NCBI RefSeq assembly: GCF_004027225.2
Contig: NC_044297.2
Span: 2,145,569 to 2,209,568 of the forward strand
Length of the DNA: 64,000 nt
DNA from: Strigops habroptila
Taxonomy: Eukaryota; Chordata; Aves; Psittaciformes; Psittacidae
Direction of reading: 5' to 3'
Part shown: positions 41,301-54,277 of the stretch, in pieces
Layout of the letters: the number at the start of each line of letters is the position of its first letter
Position numbering within the stretch: the stretch's first letter is position 1
Made by a program: the position numbers and the translations under genes
The notes under the pieces: generated by a model
What the model was told of the DNA's origin: nothing
Seen by the model: the letters and a program-made list of their open reading frames with translations, nothing else
Database searches by the model: none

Positions 41301-43735
41301 AAAACCAGCCGGGGAATTGGAAATGAGCCATGGATGCCAGACCCAAACCAATCCTTGGATCGAACTGGATGTGAAGTTTGGATTTGGTCTTTTGGAGCTC
41401 CTGTACTCAGACCAATGACTCACATCCCCGTTTGAGGCAGCACTTTGGTTAAAAATGGAAGTACCGAGTAAACAGAAGAGATTCCAGCCAAAAACATTTC
41501 AGTTTCGGTTAGATTTATGCCGGTAACGACCATGCTGCATCTCAAGAAAACCCTGACCTTCTGTAGTCCTGTCCTTACTGTTCTATTTGCACAGAGCCAT
41601 GAAGAAACAAACAAAACCAAGCTGGCAAGCTTGGGGAGCACACTCAGTAAAGGTTACCTCTGACTATCGCAACAGTCTTGCGTTCTTTGGCTGCAGAGAA
41701 GGACACACAGCCCAGGCTAAAGGCTCCACCATAGCAATATCTCCTTACAAAGACTTGTAGCTCCACACGGGCACAACCTCACCACAAAATCAAGTCCTTA
41801 CTTGCACGCTGTTGTGGAGATGCTGCGGTGTTTCAGGCTGGCAAATATCACAAAGCACTATTTGCTCATGCGCTCTCTAATCGTTACTACTGTGATTACA
41901 TTAATACTATAATATTTATCCTGAGTTATGAAAGCAAGCGTAATGAGTGATTAGTACAAAGACGAGAGGGAGGAATTTGGACTCCAGCTGAAGAACATCA
42001 GCATTATAGGAATTTAGGCTGGCAAAGGCAATTACAGCAGGAATTCAGGCTACCTATTTTTGATGGACAGGTAGTTTCTACTGGTTGAAGTGGGAAGACT
42101 GGCATAAGCCTTCTATTGTGCCTAACTGCCTAGATGCAGCAACACCTCACCTGATCAGGTAAATCCCCAAGTGAGCTTTGAGGAGCTCAGATAAGCTCCT
42201 AGATTAGAGGTAGCACAGCAAAGAAAATAACAAAGGGAATGGGTCTCCTTTAGGATCTCAAATTCCTCAAAAGAAAAATGATCAATGATTGCTGATTTCT
42301 CTTGACTGCATTATTCTTATGAAGGACATGCACATGCACATCCTGTGTCTCTGATTCTTCCAACTTTTTTATGGCCCTGTGAATCATTTAGGCAGAAAGT
42401 GACTGAATGTTTTTATAAATACCTCATGGTTCTTCACTGCGTTTTCATTAACAGAAATTATATATGCCAAGCATTCCAGTAAAATAGTTTTTACTTCTTC
42501 TACAGCATAAAATGGGCTCTGGCTCCCTGAAGAAGTGAAATGCCAGGGCATTTTCTGGACCTCCCCAGCACAGGTGGCCACCTGGAAGGTAATTTACCTA
42601 TTTAAGAGGAACAAAAGGCTGAAAAATTCATTGCTGGGTTTGAGCCCGTGGTTCCAGGGGGCCAAGCTCTGTCAAATTCAATTCTCGGAGCACTAAATCC
42701 ACTTTTGTCATCTTTCCCCTGCTTGTCCTTGGGATTATCATGACCCCGAGGTCTCTTTATCTGTTACATTTCAATCTGACTGATGCCCAGGTCTGCACTT
42801 CCCGCTTGCAGCTCTCTTGCTGTGTTACCTGTATTTCACTCTGCCATCGTGCACCGGCACAAGGCAGGTTAGGAAATTCTAACACTTATAAAGAAAAGCT
42901 GTGTCTCTGCCAATAATTTCTGAACACAGAAAGCTCTTGTAGGGAGACTGCATCACTGAATACAGATGATCCATCTTCCTGTACAAACTCCTGTCAACAG
43001 CAAAACTCCTGCAGCCTCAATCAATCTTGCATTACTAAAATGGCCCTTACATCACGGCTCCGCGCTCCTCTACCCCAACAAACAAAGGCTATTAACATTT
43101 AAAAGCTGCACTAACTCCGCATATGGGTTTGGGATAAGGCCAGGCATTGAATAATGCTAAGGGATCAATATTCATAATCTAGAGCAGCAGAAGAGATGTG
43201 TTGTGATTTATCTGGGTCCTATATACTTCTCCACATGGTTCAGTTGAAAACCTTTTAGAAGTTTAAGGAGTGTATTGCAGTGAACATGGGAAAAATACAT
43301 GCAGGAGGATAAGAGGTACAAATGCTCCAGAGGCCTCGTAGGGTCTATGCTCTTTAATCTCCCGGGTTTTAATGGGATCTGATGAAACGGTCTTTAGAGG
43401 GGCAAGGGGATGGAAAGGGTCAGCCAGCTGGCAAACAGGTACTGGGTAAACATTCCTGGCAGCTGAAGTGCGCAAACAGCAACTGTTAAAGCAAAGACCT
43501 GAAAGATCAACAAAGAATTGCAGGTCTGGGTAAAAATGATGCAGTGGATTACAATTAGTGTCAGTGGTCCGAGGAGCGCAGGCTTTACTATCGACTTCCA
43601 GCTACGAGGCACCTTAATCAAATAACGAAGGGGGCTGCCAGGGGAGGAAGCTCAGCGTCAGGCAGTGTTATCTCAAGGACACCTACTGTAAATGAGCAGA
43701 CTGGGGTTTGTAGGATGGTTTTGCGCAGGGAGAAA

Positions 43736-43866
43736 AGGTAGAAATTAAGGGAGGTAGAAAGGAGGTGGAAAGGAGATAGGAGGTAGGAGGCAGAAAGGAG
43801 ATAGAAAGGAGACAGAAATGAGGTACAAAGAAGGCTGAAAGGAGGTAGAAAGGAGAAAGAAAGGAT
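43736..43866 (+). repeat. purine-rich tandem repeat (GGAGGTAGAAA-type units)
   Basis: About 130 bp of almost pure A/G made of diverged units of 10-12 bp resembling GGAGGTAGAAA and GGAGATAGAAA. A homopurine/homopyrimidine tract like this can adopt triplex DNA. It lies about 850 bp upstream of the CpG-island exon. Confidence 0.85.
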
Positions 43867-44429
43867 GCTCAGCTCTGGCTCCCCAGAAGAGCACCAACTG
43901 CCCAAAGGTTCAGTGAGCCGGCTGGCTCTTGGCACGTCCAAGAACTGCACCTACTGGAAAGGGCAGAAGCCAAATTAAAGCGAGTTGATGTTATCAGAAC
44001 CCATTAGGAATTTCAGGCTTTGCCAAGAGGGATGCGAGAGAGGCGGCGTCCAGCGTTGCTATGGGGTATGGAAGCTGTGGATGTGGAAACATTCAACCCC
44101 ATGCGTTGGTGGGGGAATCAGGTCAGGTCTGTCCCTGTTAAAAGCTCACAAAAATGAGTTTTTAGATAGAGGGATGTGTGTGTGGTGAAGGTGGCATCTT
44201 TGGGGGAGACGATCAATTCCTCTTCTTTTTGCCCCTTAAGCTCGCCTTCCTATTATAAAAGCTGCATTTTTCCAGAGGGGAAAAATAAAAAACAACCAAT
44301 CAAACAACAAAACCCAAACAAAATAAACCTCAAAACACCAAACCCCAGGAAGGGCCAGGGCTGAGGCTGCCTGTGGTGCCACCAGGCAAGAGCCATTTTC
44401 CTGGGGGCTGAGGAGAGACCCAAGGAAGG

Positions 44430-45190
44430 GACCCCCAGGAGGAGGGATCCCCGCACACGAAGCGCCCCAGGGGTAAGACCCCGCCGCGGGACCCTCATCG
44501 TCCCCCGGCCCGGTGGTTGCATCGCCCGGGGCCGCCATGACAGCCGGTCCCTGAGGGGAGAAGGGTGGACGGCGGGCGCCATCTTGTCGGGGCGGAGCAG
44601 GGCTCGGCGCGCCCCGCCCCGTGCTCTGCCTGCCGGGGCCGCCCCGGCCTCGCCGCACTCGCCGCTGCCGCCCGAGCGGAGCCGCAGCCCCCAGCGCCAT
44701 TGCCGCCCTCAGCCCGCTATGGCAGGTGAGCCCGTCTTCGTCCCCTATCCTCCTCCCGCGGCGGAGATGCCGCCGCTCGCGTCGTCTTGAGGGTGAAGCC
44801 TCTCCGGTGCCTTCCCCCGCGGTCACCGCTCTCCCCTCAGCCCGCCGCGGTCACCGCTCCCGTTCGCTGTCACCTCCATCCCGCCCCCCCCACCCCGAGA
44901 GCCGCCCTCCATCCCCGCACACCCGCGGCTCGCCCCTTCCTCGTCGCGGGGAGGTGGGTCGGGGCTCCCCGGCAGCCTCCACCATGTTGCCCGGCCGCCG
45001 TTCACCTTGGCCGCGGGGCTCCGCGCCGGCCGTGCCGCTCCTCCTTTCCCTTTTCATTCTATATTTCTATTTTAAACCTTCCCCGTGTGCTCCGAGCCGG
45101 CGTTCTCCGGCTCGGCGGTGCCCGCAACCCGCGTTGGGCGGAGGGGAAGGGGCACCCACCTGGACATGGAGATGCTTGAGGGGAACCTGC
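44430..45190 (+). promoter_or_regulatory. CpG island promoter of a plus-strand gene, probably SLC23A2
   Basis: GC- and CpG-dense sequence with no TATA. A YY1-type CGCCATCTTG is at 44578-44587 and another GCCGCCATGAC at about 44531. By vertebrate gene order the next gene after TMEM230 on this strand is SLC23A2 (SVCT2, sodium-ascorbate cotransporter). In humans SLC23A2 uses alternative untranslated first exons. No SLC23A2 coding sequence is visible in the window, so the assignment rests on synteny. Confidence 0.6.
44577..44725 (+). other. candidate first exon of the downstream gene
   Basis: The 3' end is well defined by the donor ggcag|gtgagc after 44725. The 5' end is approximate. The exon ends with ATG-GCA-G, so it could start a protein, or be 5' UTR as expected for SLC23A2. 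GC-rich open frames across the exon have no recognisable protein and follow from base composition. Confidence 0.5.
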
Positions 45191-45400
45191 GCCCTGCGTG
45201 CGGGGCCTTGTTTTCTCTGGGCTATTGAGCTATTTATTCTGTTATTAATATTTCTTTTATGTGCTTAATCCGACACAAAATGGGGGGCAGAGCCGCAAGC
45301 TTGCAAATGGGATGGAGAAATGCAGGTTAATTCTTCCCTGGTCCTGAAGGGGTGGCCACGCTTTCTTCTCTGATCCCGTTCTCGTGATATGCTTTGAGGT

Positions 45401-45560
45401 GGTTTTTTTACCCCTTTTTAATTATTTATTTGGTTGGTTTGTTGTTTTTTGGTTGTTTTTTTTTTTGGGGAGGGGGGGTATTTTGGGGCGGTTTTTGCTG
45501 TTTTGTTGTGGCTTTTTATTTATTTTTTGCCAGGGGCAGATCGTGGCAATAAATATTTCT
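45401..45560 (+). repeat. T/G-rich low-complexity tract with G-runs
   Basis: About 160 bp of T and G runs just downstream of the CpG island. It contains TTTTTTTTTTTT followed by GGGG-A-GGGGGGG and then TTTTGGGGCGG. Four G-runs within about 25 bp make a G-quadruplex possible on the non-template strand. Confidence 0.75.
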
Positions 45561-46070
45561 ATTTTCTGCTTTTTTTCTGCAAGCCCCGTTCGTATCGTGT
45601 GTGGTTTTCTTTTGTTTTAAGGTACGTTTTGGGTGGCAATAAGTGATGGAGGTAGCACGGAAAAATGTCTGAACAAAGCTTGTTGAAAGCCTTCAGTTAG
45701 GTTTCCCTTGCTTAATGGATAACGTCTATATACCTGTATCATGCATTTCTGTTGTTAGTGGCTTTTTCCTTTCTTCATGAAGGATGGGGATGCAGGCAGA
45801 GGCTTGCACAGTTCCATTCCTGCCCTTTCCTTTTGGAGCCATCATTGTCATTTCATAGACTGGGCAGACAAACACTTAATGCAGTTAAAGGGGTCCCACA
45901 CAGCGTGTCCCTTACCCTTGCCAGGTAAGTGCAGCCAGGGGCTGACGCCCAAAAGGAGCTGCAGGCAGAGCCAGAGGTTCCGGCCGGAAAGGGAAATCCC
46001 CAGGTGTATTTAAAACAAGGTAAAGACCTCGCATGTTAATTTTTTCCATCTTATCGTTTGCCCCATACAG

Positions 46071-46098
46071 CTGACTCTCAGTACGAGTTCAATGCCAG
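46071..46098 (+). other. candidate 28-nt internal exon
   Basis: A clear acceptor (ttgccccatacag|) and donor (gccag|gtaaat) bracket 28 nt. If joined to the ATG-GCA-G of the 44.7 kb exon the frame stays open and gives eleven residues starting M-A-A-D-S-Q. It could equally be an untranslated SLC23A2 exon, or chance. No family was recognised. Confidence 0.3.
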
Positions 46099-49000
46099 GT
46101 AAATGCTCTGCTTTCTGTTGCTGTTGAACTTGACCACCTGAAATAAAACCACCAAATGCTCCGTTTTGACAGGGAGCTTAATATATGTATCCTCGCATTG
46201 CCATACTTGAACGAGCTTTAAATTACCTAGTTTAAGCTTAACAAAATAGCTGGTTTGGGTAGTGGTTTTACTGGCAGCTGGAGTTTGATGCAGGCTGTAA
46301 AACCTAGTGGAGAAGCAGGACAATTGCTGGAGTGATGAGCTGCTGATGTGTTGCGCAGTGCCAGAGCTAGACCTACCACTGCACACCTTCATCTGCCTGG
46401 TGATTTCACTATAGATAAAGGATTATTGCAACAAGTAGCTCAGGTTAGTAAACTGGAAAATAATCCTTGAGATATGTAGAACAATTGGATTAGTAGTTGA
46501 TGAGCCCCTTACAACCCTACTCCTAGCTTCGAGTCATGATCCAGATAGCTTGGAAGTAGAGCAGTATTAACATGGAGATGCACTGAAACAAACCCAGCCT
46601 TGGGCTGAGGTTAAACTGAGATTTTTATCATGGGTTTAAACAAGCCTTTGGCTTTATTAAAGATGCAAATAGGAGTTGAAAATGTCTTGTCAGACCCCTG
46701 GGATAAGAGAAGGAGTTCAGACTCAAGGGTGGGTTGTGCTCCTGCTGTTCCTTAACAGACCAAGCTCATATGGTTTCAAATCCATCCCAATCTGTCACTT
46801 GTCTGTAAGCCCTGCTCTTAGCTAGGCTTAGATTTGGTGAACTTTCTCAAGGCACCTGGCTCTCAGTTCAACTAGATGTAAGGAGCTGGATGGAAATGGG
46901 GTTCTTTGAATATGGACCTCTTGCTCCTTCTGCATCTTCAGCACAGAAACAAATCTGAAGGAAAACCAGCTTTTCAAGTACTAGGATAATTTGGGCTGCA
47001 GGTTGGTGACTGTCCCCTCTGGTGGCAGCACCAGTTTAAGCAGCCCCCATCCATCACTGGCTGTGCACTCCCAGCCTTGCAGTGACCCCTCGGTGGTGCT
47101 GGTACCTGCTCAGTGAGGTCAGGGATGCAGCATTTGTCTGCAGTTCAAAGGTTTTGAATCTAAACCAAGTCGAGTTTTCTTTCTGATGCTGTCTGTATGC
47201 GTGTTGGGTTTTGTTTGGGTTTTATTTCCTGGTGTAGCCAAATCTGTCAACTTCCTAAACGTAGCGGCCTTTTATTGTGCTATGAAATGGTTTTGTTGTG
47301 CTGTTAAGGTTGAGTGGAGACTTGAAAAACTAAATGGGTGAAACTTTACCCATCTTCAGTGTGGATTCCTCCAGAAGTGGCTGTTAAGCTGCTCTGAAGA
47401 CCTAACCTGAATGTCAGCAGTTAACCTCTTCTGATCCTTGTGTGTACAGGGGCAAGACAAGTGGTGCACTCTGAGCTGTTCCAGTTCATAGCAGCTTACA
47501 AACCAATGTCCCACACCAGCTGGCTTTTGGGAGATCTTACTCTGCTGTAACTCTTCTTGTCAGTGTCTTTGTGAACCACATACAGAAGTTAATAAGAAAA
47601 CTCAAGCCCAAAAAGATTCTGTGGGCCACTTCAGTAGATTTATTTTACTTTCAAACACCTTTATGCATTTATCCATACAAGAGAAAAATGCAGAGAATGG
47701 TTTTTCTTCCGTTGAAGATGATGGTTCGTGTATTGCTGGGAAAATGTATTTGTGTCAAGTGTTCTTATTTATGAGTCATAGTGGTCATGAAATGGTCTGA
47801 CAGCAGTTACAGTGAGCTTTATTTTACTTAAAAGCTGCAGGAAGAAAATATTGACAGTTAAGATGCGGAAAGGAGTAAAGTAAATCATTTAAAATGAAAG
47901 CTGTTTGCCGTGTTCTCCAGCCATTCCCAGGGGTGAAGTGCACTAAGTCATTGTGGTGGTACAGCACATAATGCTCCTGTCAGGACTGGGGAGCATGTTT
48001 TCTTTATTGCTAAATATTTTTAGTGGTTATGAGCTGTCTTCTGACAATGTTTATTTGAAGGCAGAAAGGAAATGTGATGATATTTGGCCATTTCCAGGTT
48101 ATGGGAAGGAAAGGTCTGCTATTTGAGTGTTCTTCTCTTAGAGATGAATCTAACCGTGGATTTCTTGCCATGGTAATTTGGCCATGAAATAAGAACTTAG
48201 AACACCTCCTTGGGAAAGGGGGTGTTGAAACATTGCTGGCACTTGGTGGAGAAATGAAGTAGGAGGGAGAACTAGTCTTGCAGTTAAGAGGTCTCCTGCT
48301 CTAGTTTTATTCCTTGCTCTCAACATTAATCTTGGCCATTTCTTTTGCCAAACATAGCAATAAGAATGTGGATGGCATCAGAATCCAGCGTGCCTGTGGC
48401 ACACTGTGCAGCTCCCCCAGTGTTCTCATCCAGTGCGTGCTCAGAGGTTGGATGAACTTATTTTTCGGTCCTGGATGTTGTCACCAGTGTAGCAGACAGT
48501 GAATCATCCTTCACCTTGGGTCTGCAGAGAGCTCTGATTGCCTTGGCTGGACCATGGCCCCAAAATAGAGTAGGGCCTTTGGGGTTTGAAAGCTCTGGGT
48601 TGGTTTGGGAAGGACCAATTGGCCATCAAGGCTGTTCCAAGGGAATCCCAAAGTACATGTTTGGGTTGTCTCCATCCTGTGTGGTGGGAAGGGATTGAGA
48701 TGCTCTTTGTTCGTATGTGACAACTCCGTTTGATTTGCAGAGGAATGGCTGGGCTCAAGATAACTGTAAATCTAGTCTTTTAATGGGTTTATAATTAGAC
48801 ATTCTATGATCTAAATCTCCGTGTGTCTCAGTTCTCGGGCCAGAAGATGAAAGTGGTAGTTATGGTGGGGTGGAAATGCACTTACCAGCCAAGTGGCTGG
48901 TTTTCAGTTTGATTTTCTTTTATATGAAAAAGAAAACTGCTTCAGGAGAGGATAAACTTTGCTCTGTTCTGGTGAAAGGGGATTTCCAGAGTTTCTTCTC

Positions 49001-49325
49001 ACCACATTCAAGCAGCCAGAATATTTTATTCTTTCCCCAAACCTGTGTTGATGATAAAATTGATGTGTACTGGTAAGAGTGTGTCCATGGGCCTTAGGAT
49101 GATGGTACAGCTGGGGTTTGGCTTGTGTATTATGGAGCCTGATGGATCTTTTGCCTCTGAATGATGTTTTGCTCTTGTATTTGTGTCAGCAAAATGCCTG
49201 AGAAGACAAGCTCTCATAGTTGTATTTTTAGGAGCAGATTAGCCCAGTTGTAACTGTGCTGGAGGAGCTGTGAGTAGCAGTGCAGTTGCCTGTGAGTATT
49301 TCTGGACTTGTAGGCTCTGTGTGGT

Positions 49326-49800
49326 ATAGAATCATAGAATGGTTTGGGTTGAAGGAACCTTTAAAGCTCATCCAGCTCCAAACCCCTGCCATGGGCAGGG
49401 ACACCTTCCACTAGAGCAGGTTGCTCCAAGCCCCCGTGTCCAACCTGGCCTTGAACACTGCCAGGGATGGGGCAGCCACAGCTTCTTGGGGCAACCTGTT
49501 CCAGTGCCTCACTACCCGCATAGTAAAGAACTTCTTCCTAATATGCCTAATCTAAATATCCCCTCTTTCACTTTAAAGCCATTCCCCCTTGTCCTAACGA
49601 TACATGCCCTTCTAAAAAGTCCCTCTCCAGATTTCTTCTAGGCGCCCTTTAGGCACTGGAGCTGCTCTAAGGTCTCCCCTTCAGGAGCCTTCTCTTCTCC
49701 AGGCTGAACAAGCCCAGCTCTCTCAGCCTGTCTGCACAGGAGAGGTGCTTCAGCCCTCTGATCATCTTCGTGGCCTCCTCTTGACTATAAAGATCCTTCA
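49326..49800 (-). mobile_element. CR1 LINE 3' fragment (minus)
   Basis: About 475 bp, more diverged than the young subfamily ('cctcactacccgcatagtaa' variant). It extends into the 'catcttcgtggcctcctctt' block. Confidence 0.94.
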
Positions 49801-51882
49801 GCTCCTATAGACAGAGGAAGAGGAAACTAGCAGGTGCTGAAGAACCAACATTAAGGTCTAAGAGATTCAGATTAAAAAGCAGCTGTGCTGTACAGTGGTC
49901 AGTCTCAAAGTATTTATCCTTCTTTCTAAAGGCTAGATCCACAGGCCCTGGATTCAGCAACCCTTTCTGCAGCACATTGCACTAATCATATGAAAGTTAA
50001 AGCCAAAGTCACATCAACATAGTAAGGAAGCTGCTGGAGTTGCCCTTGCCCTCTCTACTTCAGAAGCAGCCTACAGTAAAACCATCAAAACACACATACT
50101 AGGACTCAAGAGAGCTTGGTATGAAAGCAATAACTGAAGTTTATGTGCATTTGGATTTAACCAGCATTCCTTTGTTACCTCCTTTGTGATAAAAGGGACT
50201 GTTTTAATTCAGGCCCTCTTTTCCTTTATGCTTTAGATTAAAATCGCTTCAAGTACGGGCTCAAATTAGTAGAAATGATGAGGGAGAGATTGACTCACCA
50301 TTATATTTTGGTTTTGCCTGTTTTGCAATGCTGTGACTCACCGAATGGATCTCGAATGGCTCCATGTCCCCCTAATTTGTTGTCTGAATTTATTTTTGAT
50401 ATTGCAGTGCTTGTGTCATTCAGCTGAAGCATTCTGAGAATGCTGGTGGACAGCAGAGCAGGAAAGGAAGCAAAAAAACAACTTCAGGAGCGTTTCTGCA
50501 CTTGCATTCCTGGGCATTAACATCCCATGGGGATGCTTTGAGGAGTTTGGGCTCTAAATGTGGTGAATTGGGATTTCCTCTTGGTTTTGCATGGCCATGC
50601 AATGGCAGCCTCGGGCAATAAGGCCATTTTAGTGGTGTGCTGGCTATTAGTAGCTTGTAAGATTGTAAAAGTTAAGAGAATAAAGTGCAGTTTGGAAGCT
50701 TTAATAGGAAGGTCCCTTAAACACTCACTTTACTAAGTGTGCTGTTAGCTGTGTTTATATGATGAGGCAGTTAATGTGCTGTTAGTGAGTTTATCCCGCT
50801 TTTCCAGTGCTCTGAAAGCTGTTGTTGACTGGTGGTAGCAATTGGAAAGCAATGCTGGAAGTCTTTGCTGGAGCATTAAGCATATCTTTACAGAGCAAGC
50901 TTTTCTAGCACAGAAGTAGCTATCTGAAGAGTTTCTTTTTCCCTGCCCTTGTTCCTTTTATCACTTACCTGTATCATCTTCTATTGAAGCTCAGTGGTGC
51001 TCTTTTGTTGTGCTGTTAAAGAAAACAGTGTGTATATGTTCTTATGAGTGTTCAAGGTCATGAAGAGTATCTCATAAAAACGAGCATGTGACTCCACATC
51101 AGGAATTCCACTTCTTGTGGAGAAGCTTGGAATGGAAATAAAATGCTGGGCTGCAAAGTTAATTTGTGGGCTGAATAAAATGAAAGTGACCCAGAGCTAA
51201 TAGCACTTAATGGACATCAGGTTGGATGTTCCAGGGAGTCTTTGAATCCCTGTGACAGGAGAAATAATTCATAAATTCATCAATTTTTCCCCTCTGTTTA
51301 TTACTTGCCCTTTGTGTGAAGAATCCTGTATTCAGACCCTTACCAAAGATAACCCATCCTTGGGCCTGCAGGTGATGAAGCACCAACTGCTTCACAAGAT
51401 ATAGCAGCTTTTCTTCTTTATATTTTATACAAAATGCGTTGTTTCTGCAAGCTGAGATGTTCCTGATATAGAAGCATTCGCTTGGTCATATTTTAAGGAG
51501 TTTGTGCTAAAAGCCTAAGGAGTATGATTTCCTGAGGAGCACCGCATTGTATAAAGGCCAAACCTAAGGCATGATTGGGATTAGGACTGATGAGAAGGAA
51601 ATGGAAGCTGCAGGGCCCTATTCTGTAGGATCAGACCCCAGGACATAACTGCATTATTCTCATGCTGTTCTGTGCCCTTTCATATATGGGAACAATAACA
51701 GTTATCAGCCATGTGCTGATATTGGAACTGTGTATTTGCATGAGTACTGTGTAATTTTGTGTGCAGAATTTTGCAAGGTTATGCTGTGCATAATAGTTGT
51801 TACCAGTATAATAACAACTTTTGTTGTGAAATACCCAAGTGGTGTGGTTTTGTTGTAGTAAGATGGTGTATCTATGTATTTC

Positions 51883-52007
51883 ATCATAGAATGGTTGGAA
51901 GGGACTTAAAGCTCATCCAGCTCCAATCCCTGCCATGGGCAGGGACACCTTCCCTTAGAGCAGGTTGCTCCAAGCCCCTGTGTCCAACCTGGCCTTGAGC
52001 ACTGCCC
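51883..52007 (-). mobile_element. CR1 3' fragment (minus)
   Basis: About 125 bp of CR1 3' end, from 'catcatagaatggttgg' to 'cttgagcactgccc'. Confidence 0.9.
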
Positions 52008-52986
52008 TATTTTGTATTTGCTCTAGTCAGAAACTGTAAATTGAAGGGGAACAGCTCAACTTGTGCTGTGTTCATTTCACTGCAGAAGACATCAAATCTG
52101 GCTTGGTATAAATAATAACCTCTAGTGTTGACTGCCCTTATGGCTTGATTTTTAACCAGGCTGCACGGTGCATACTAAGGTCTATAAACTGAGGTGGCTT
52201 TTACAAGGCTTTCAGATGAGCTCATGTTTTCATTGTCCATGTGCCTTGTTTGCAAAGAGAAGAAAAGGCAAAGGATGAAGCCTGAGCTCCTTCAGAGACA
52301 ATACGTGATCCTTCTGGTGAAAACATAGCCCTAAAAAAGCCCTTATGCAGAAGGGGAAGAACTCCTGTAATCTTGAGCCCTGGCTACTTGTAAACATCCA
52401 TTGCTAATGAGTCTTCCTCTTCTTTGGAAGGGATCAAACACATTTAATGCTTTTCATGAAGACGCCTAATAAGGCACAGTTGAATGAAGCAAAGCTGTCA
52501 CTGAAGCCTTCTGTTAAGTTTCTTGGTATAAATGAGTCTAAACCCCAAGTGCTGTCTGAGCTCTCCTTGGCTCTTCGGGTTTGGTAACGATTCATGATGA
52601 GTGTTAGCCTGATTTTCACTCTCACTTAGGAGGACTGTTCTTGCTGTGTGAACCCACTGAACTGTAGACATAGAACAGTGCACAGAGTGTGTTAAGATCC
52701 AAGTGTAATTCCTGTTGTTGTTCTGGGGGCTGTTGTGACAGAGGATGTTTTGTTGAATGGCAGGTAAGAGATTTATTGTGGAGGCAGCACAGCATGTGGG
52801 TACCTTCAAAGGAGCCTCTGTGTGTGTTGGTCTTTGCTCTTCTTAGTTATTCAAGTGGGTAATTTGGTTTGAGGGCAAAATGTGTGCCTAAATGATGTTA
52901 TTCCAAATAGCAGCAGCAAAGAATTCCTGCATGTTAAGGGATGCCAATTAAGCAAGAATAATTGTGATTATTTTCTTTTAAAGTAG

Positions 52987-53035
52987 TGCCATGCAGCCAT
53001 CTGCAAAAGAGCGTCAAGATGAAAGAGCCAGGAAG
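52987..53035 (+). other. candidate internal exon
   Basis: An acceptor (attttcttttaaagtag|) and donor (aggaag|gtacgg) bound 49 nt. One frame continues the 46.07 kb candidate exon and ends in phase 0. A second frame has an ATG at 53019 and ends in phase 2, which suits the next candidate exon. Coding status is uncertain. Untranslated 5' exon is an equal possibility. Confidence 0.25.
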
Positions 53036-53237
53036 GTACGGTATTGAAACCAGAGTATATTGGCTAAAAAAGGGTTGTTTTACTGGCAAAAATCACAAAA
53101 AAGAGTTGAACTCAGTGTTGCCAAAATACTTTCTTGTAAAAGATGCGTCTTGCTGAAAAGATAGAGCTTTCCTTCAATAAACTATGGTTGGCATAAATAT
53201 TAGTGTAAGTAATGTGAACTCTGTCCAAATATTAGTT

Positions 53238-53520
53238 TCATAGAATCATGGAATGGTTTGGATTGGAAAGGACCTTGAAGCTCATCCAGTTCCAACCCCC
53301 TGCCACGGGCAGGGACACCTTCCACTAGAGCAGGTTGCTTCAAGCCCCTGTGTCCAACCTGGCCTTGAACACTGCCAGGGATGGGGCAGCCACAGCTTCT
53401 CTGGGCACCCTGTGCCAGCGCCTCAGCACCCTCACAGGAAAGAACTTCTGCCTTATCTCCAACCTGAACTTCCCCTGTTTCAGTTTAAACCCATCACCCC
53501 TTGTCCTATCACTACAGTCC
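53238..53520 (-). mobile_element. CR1 LINE 3' fragment (minus)
   Basis: The young subfamily, about 280 bp, from the tail through 'acccatcaccccttgtccta'. It lies between two candidate exons. Confidence 0.95.
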
Positions 53521-53942
53521 CATGTGCTTTCCCTGAGCAGTCAGTTTGGTGTTAAGTGGGCTGTTTCCATTCCTGTCACTTCAGCTGGAGAAGAATTCAC
53601 TGAGCCTCCTGGAACAGTTTTGTTGCTCGCAGGGATGTTTAATGCATTAACATATAATTTAATGCATTCTTAATTAACTATTTATGTATGGGGGGAAATC
53701 TTCAAAGCTTTTGGACTGAATTACAACTCCGTGTGGTAACATGTTACGTGACGTACAGGTTAGCTGTCAGCAGGGTTTCAACGTGTCCTAGTCACCTCCT
53801 GGCACTACTCCTTGTCCCAGTTGAGTCAGAGGACTGAACTGGTAGCGTCACCTTAACTCCTCAAGCTATGAGTAAGATGTACAGTGCATGTTTATGAGGA
53901 AGTAGATTGTGATAGATGTGTGTGTGAACACTTTCACCTCAG

Positions 53943-53985
53943 CCTGCCTGAAATGCGAGTACAGGAAGTGCAGCAGCAAGTCTGG
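53943..53985 (+). other. candidate internal exon
   Basis: A 43-nt segment between ctttcacctcag| and tctgg|gtaagc. One of its three frames is fully open (fourteen codons, rich in Gln, Glu and Val) and joins in phase to the 53.02 kb ATG upstream and to the segment starting at 56243 downstream. Confidence 0.25.
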
Positions 53986-54277
53986 GTAAGCAAAAGCCTG
54001 TCTCTTAAAAACACTTCTAGGCTTGTTGTGCAGTGAGTAAGTTGGTAATTGGTCGACTTAACATGTGTCAATCAAATGCAGGGCTGGGTACAGTTGTTTA
54101 GGATGTGGGCAGAGAATAAGTAGTGCTGGTTTAACTTAAAAATCTTTAATGGCAATAATGACTTAATTTTTCCCCGTGGCTGTGGGAAACCAGACTGTGC
54201 TTCGTGGCCAAAACTCATGGGACAAACCAGTTGGTCAACAGTTATCAGTGGTTATAAGAGTAATAATGTTGCTAGTA

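Larger units (their letters stand above)
30681..44429. other. intergenic region, no gene seen
   Basis: About 13.7 kb between TMEM230 and the next CpG island. I see CR1 copies (listed), a purine-rich tandem repeat, and unique sequence. Open frames here are short and lack splice context. The stretch 41870-43150 is AT-rich with TAAT-type motifs and may hold regulatory elements for the downstream promoter, but nothing in the sequence proves that. Confidence 0.65.

Noticed and set aside
44236-45268. Long GC-rich frames on both strands (up to 215 codons)
   Set aside because: These follow from the composition of the CpG island: Arg/Pro/Gly-rich translations with no recognisable family.
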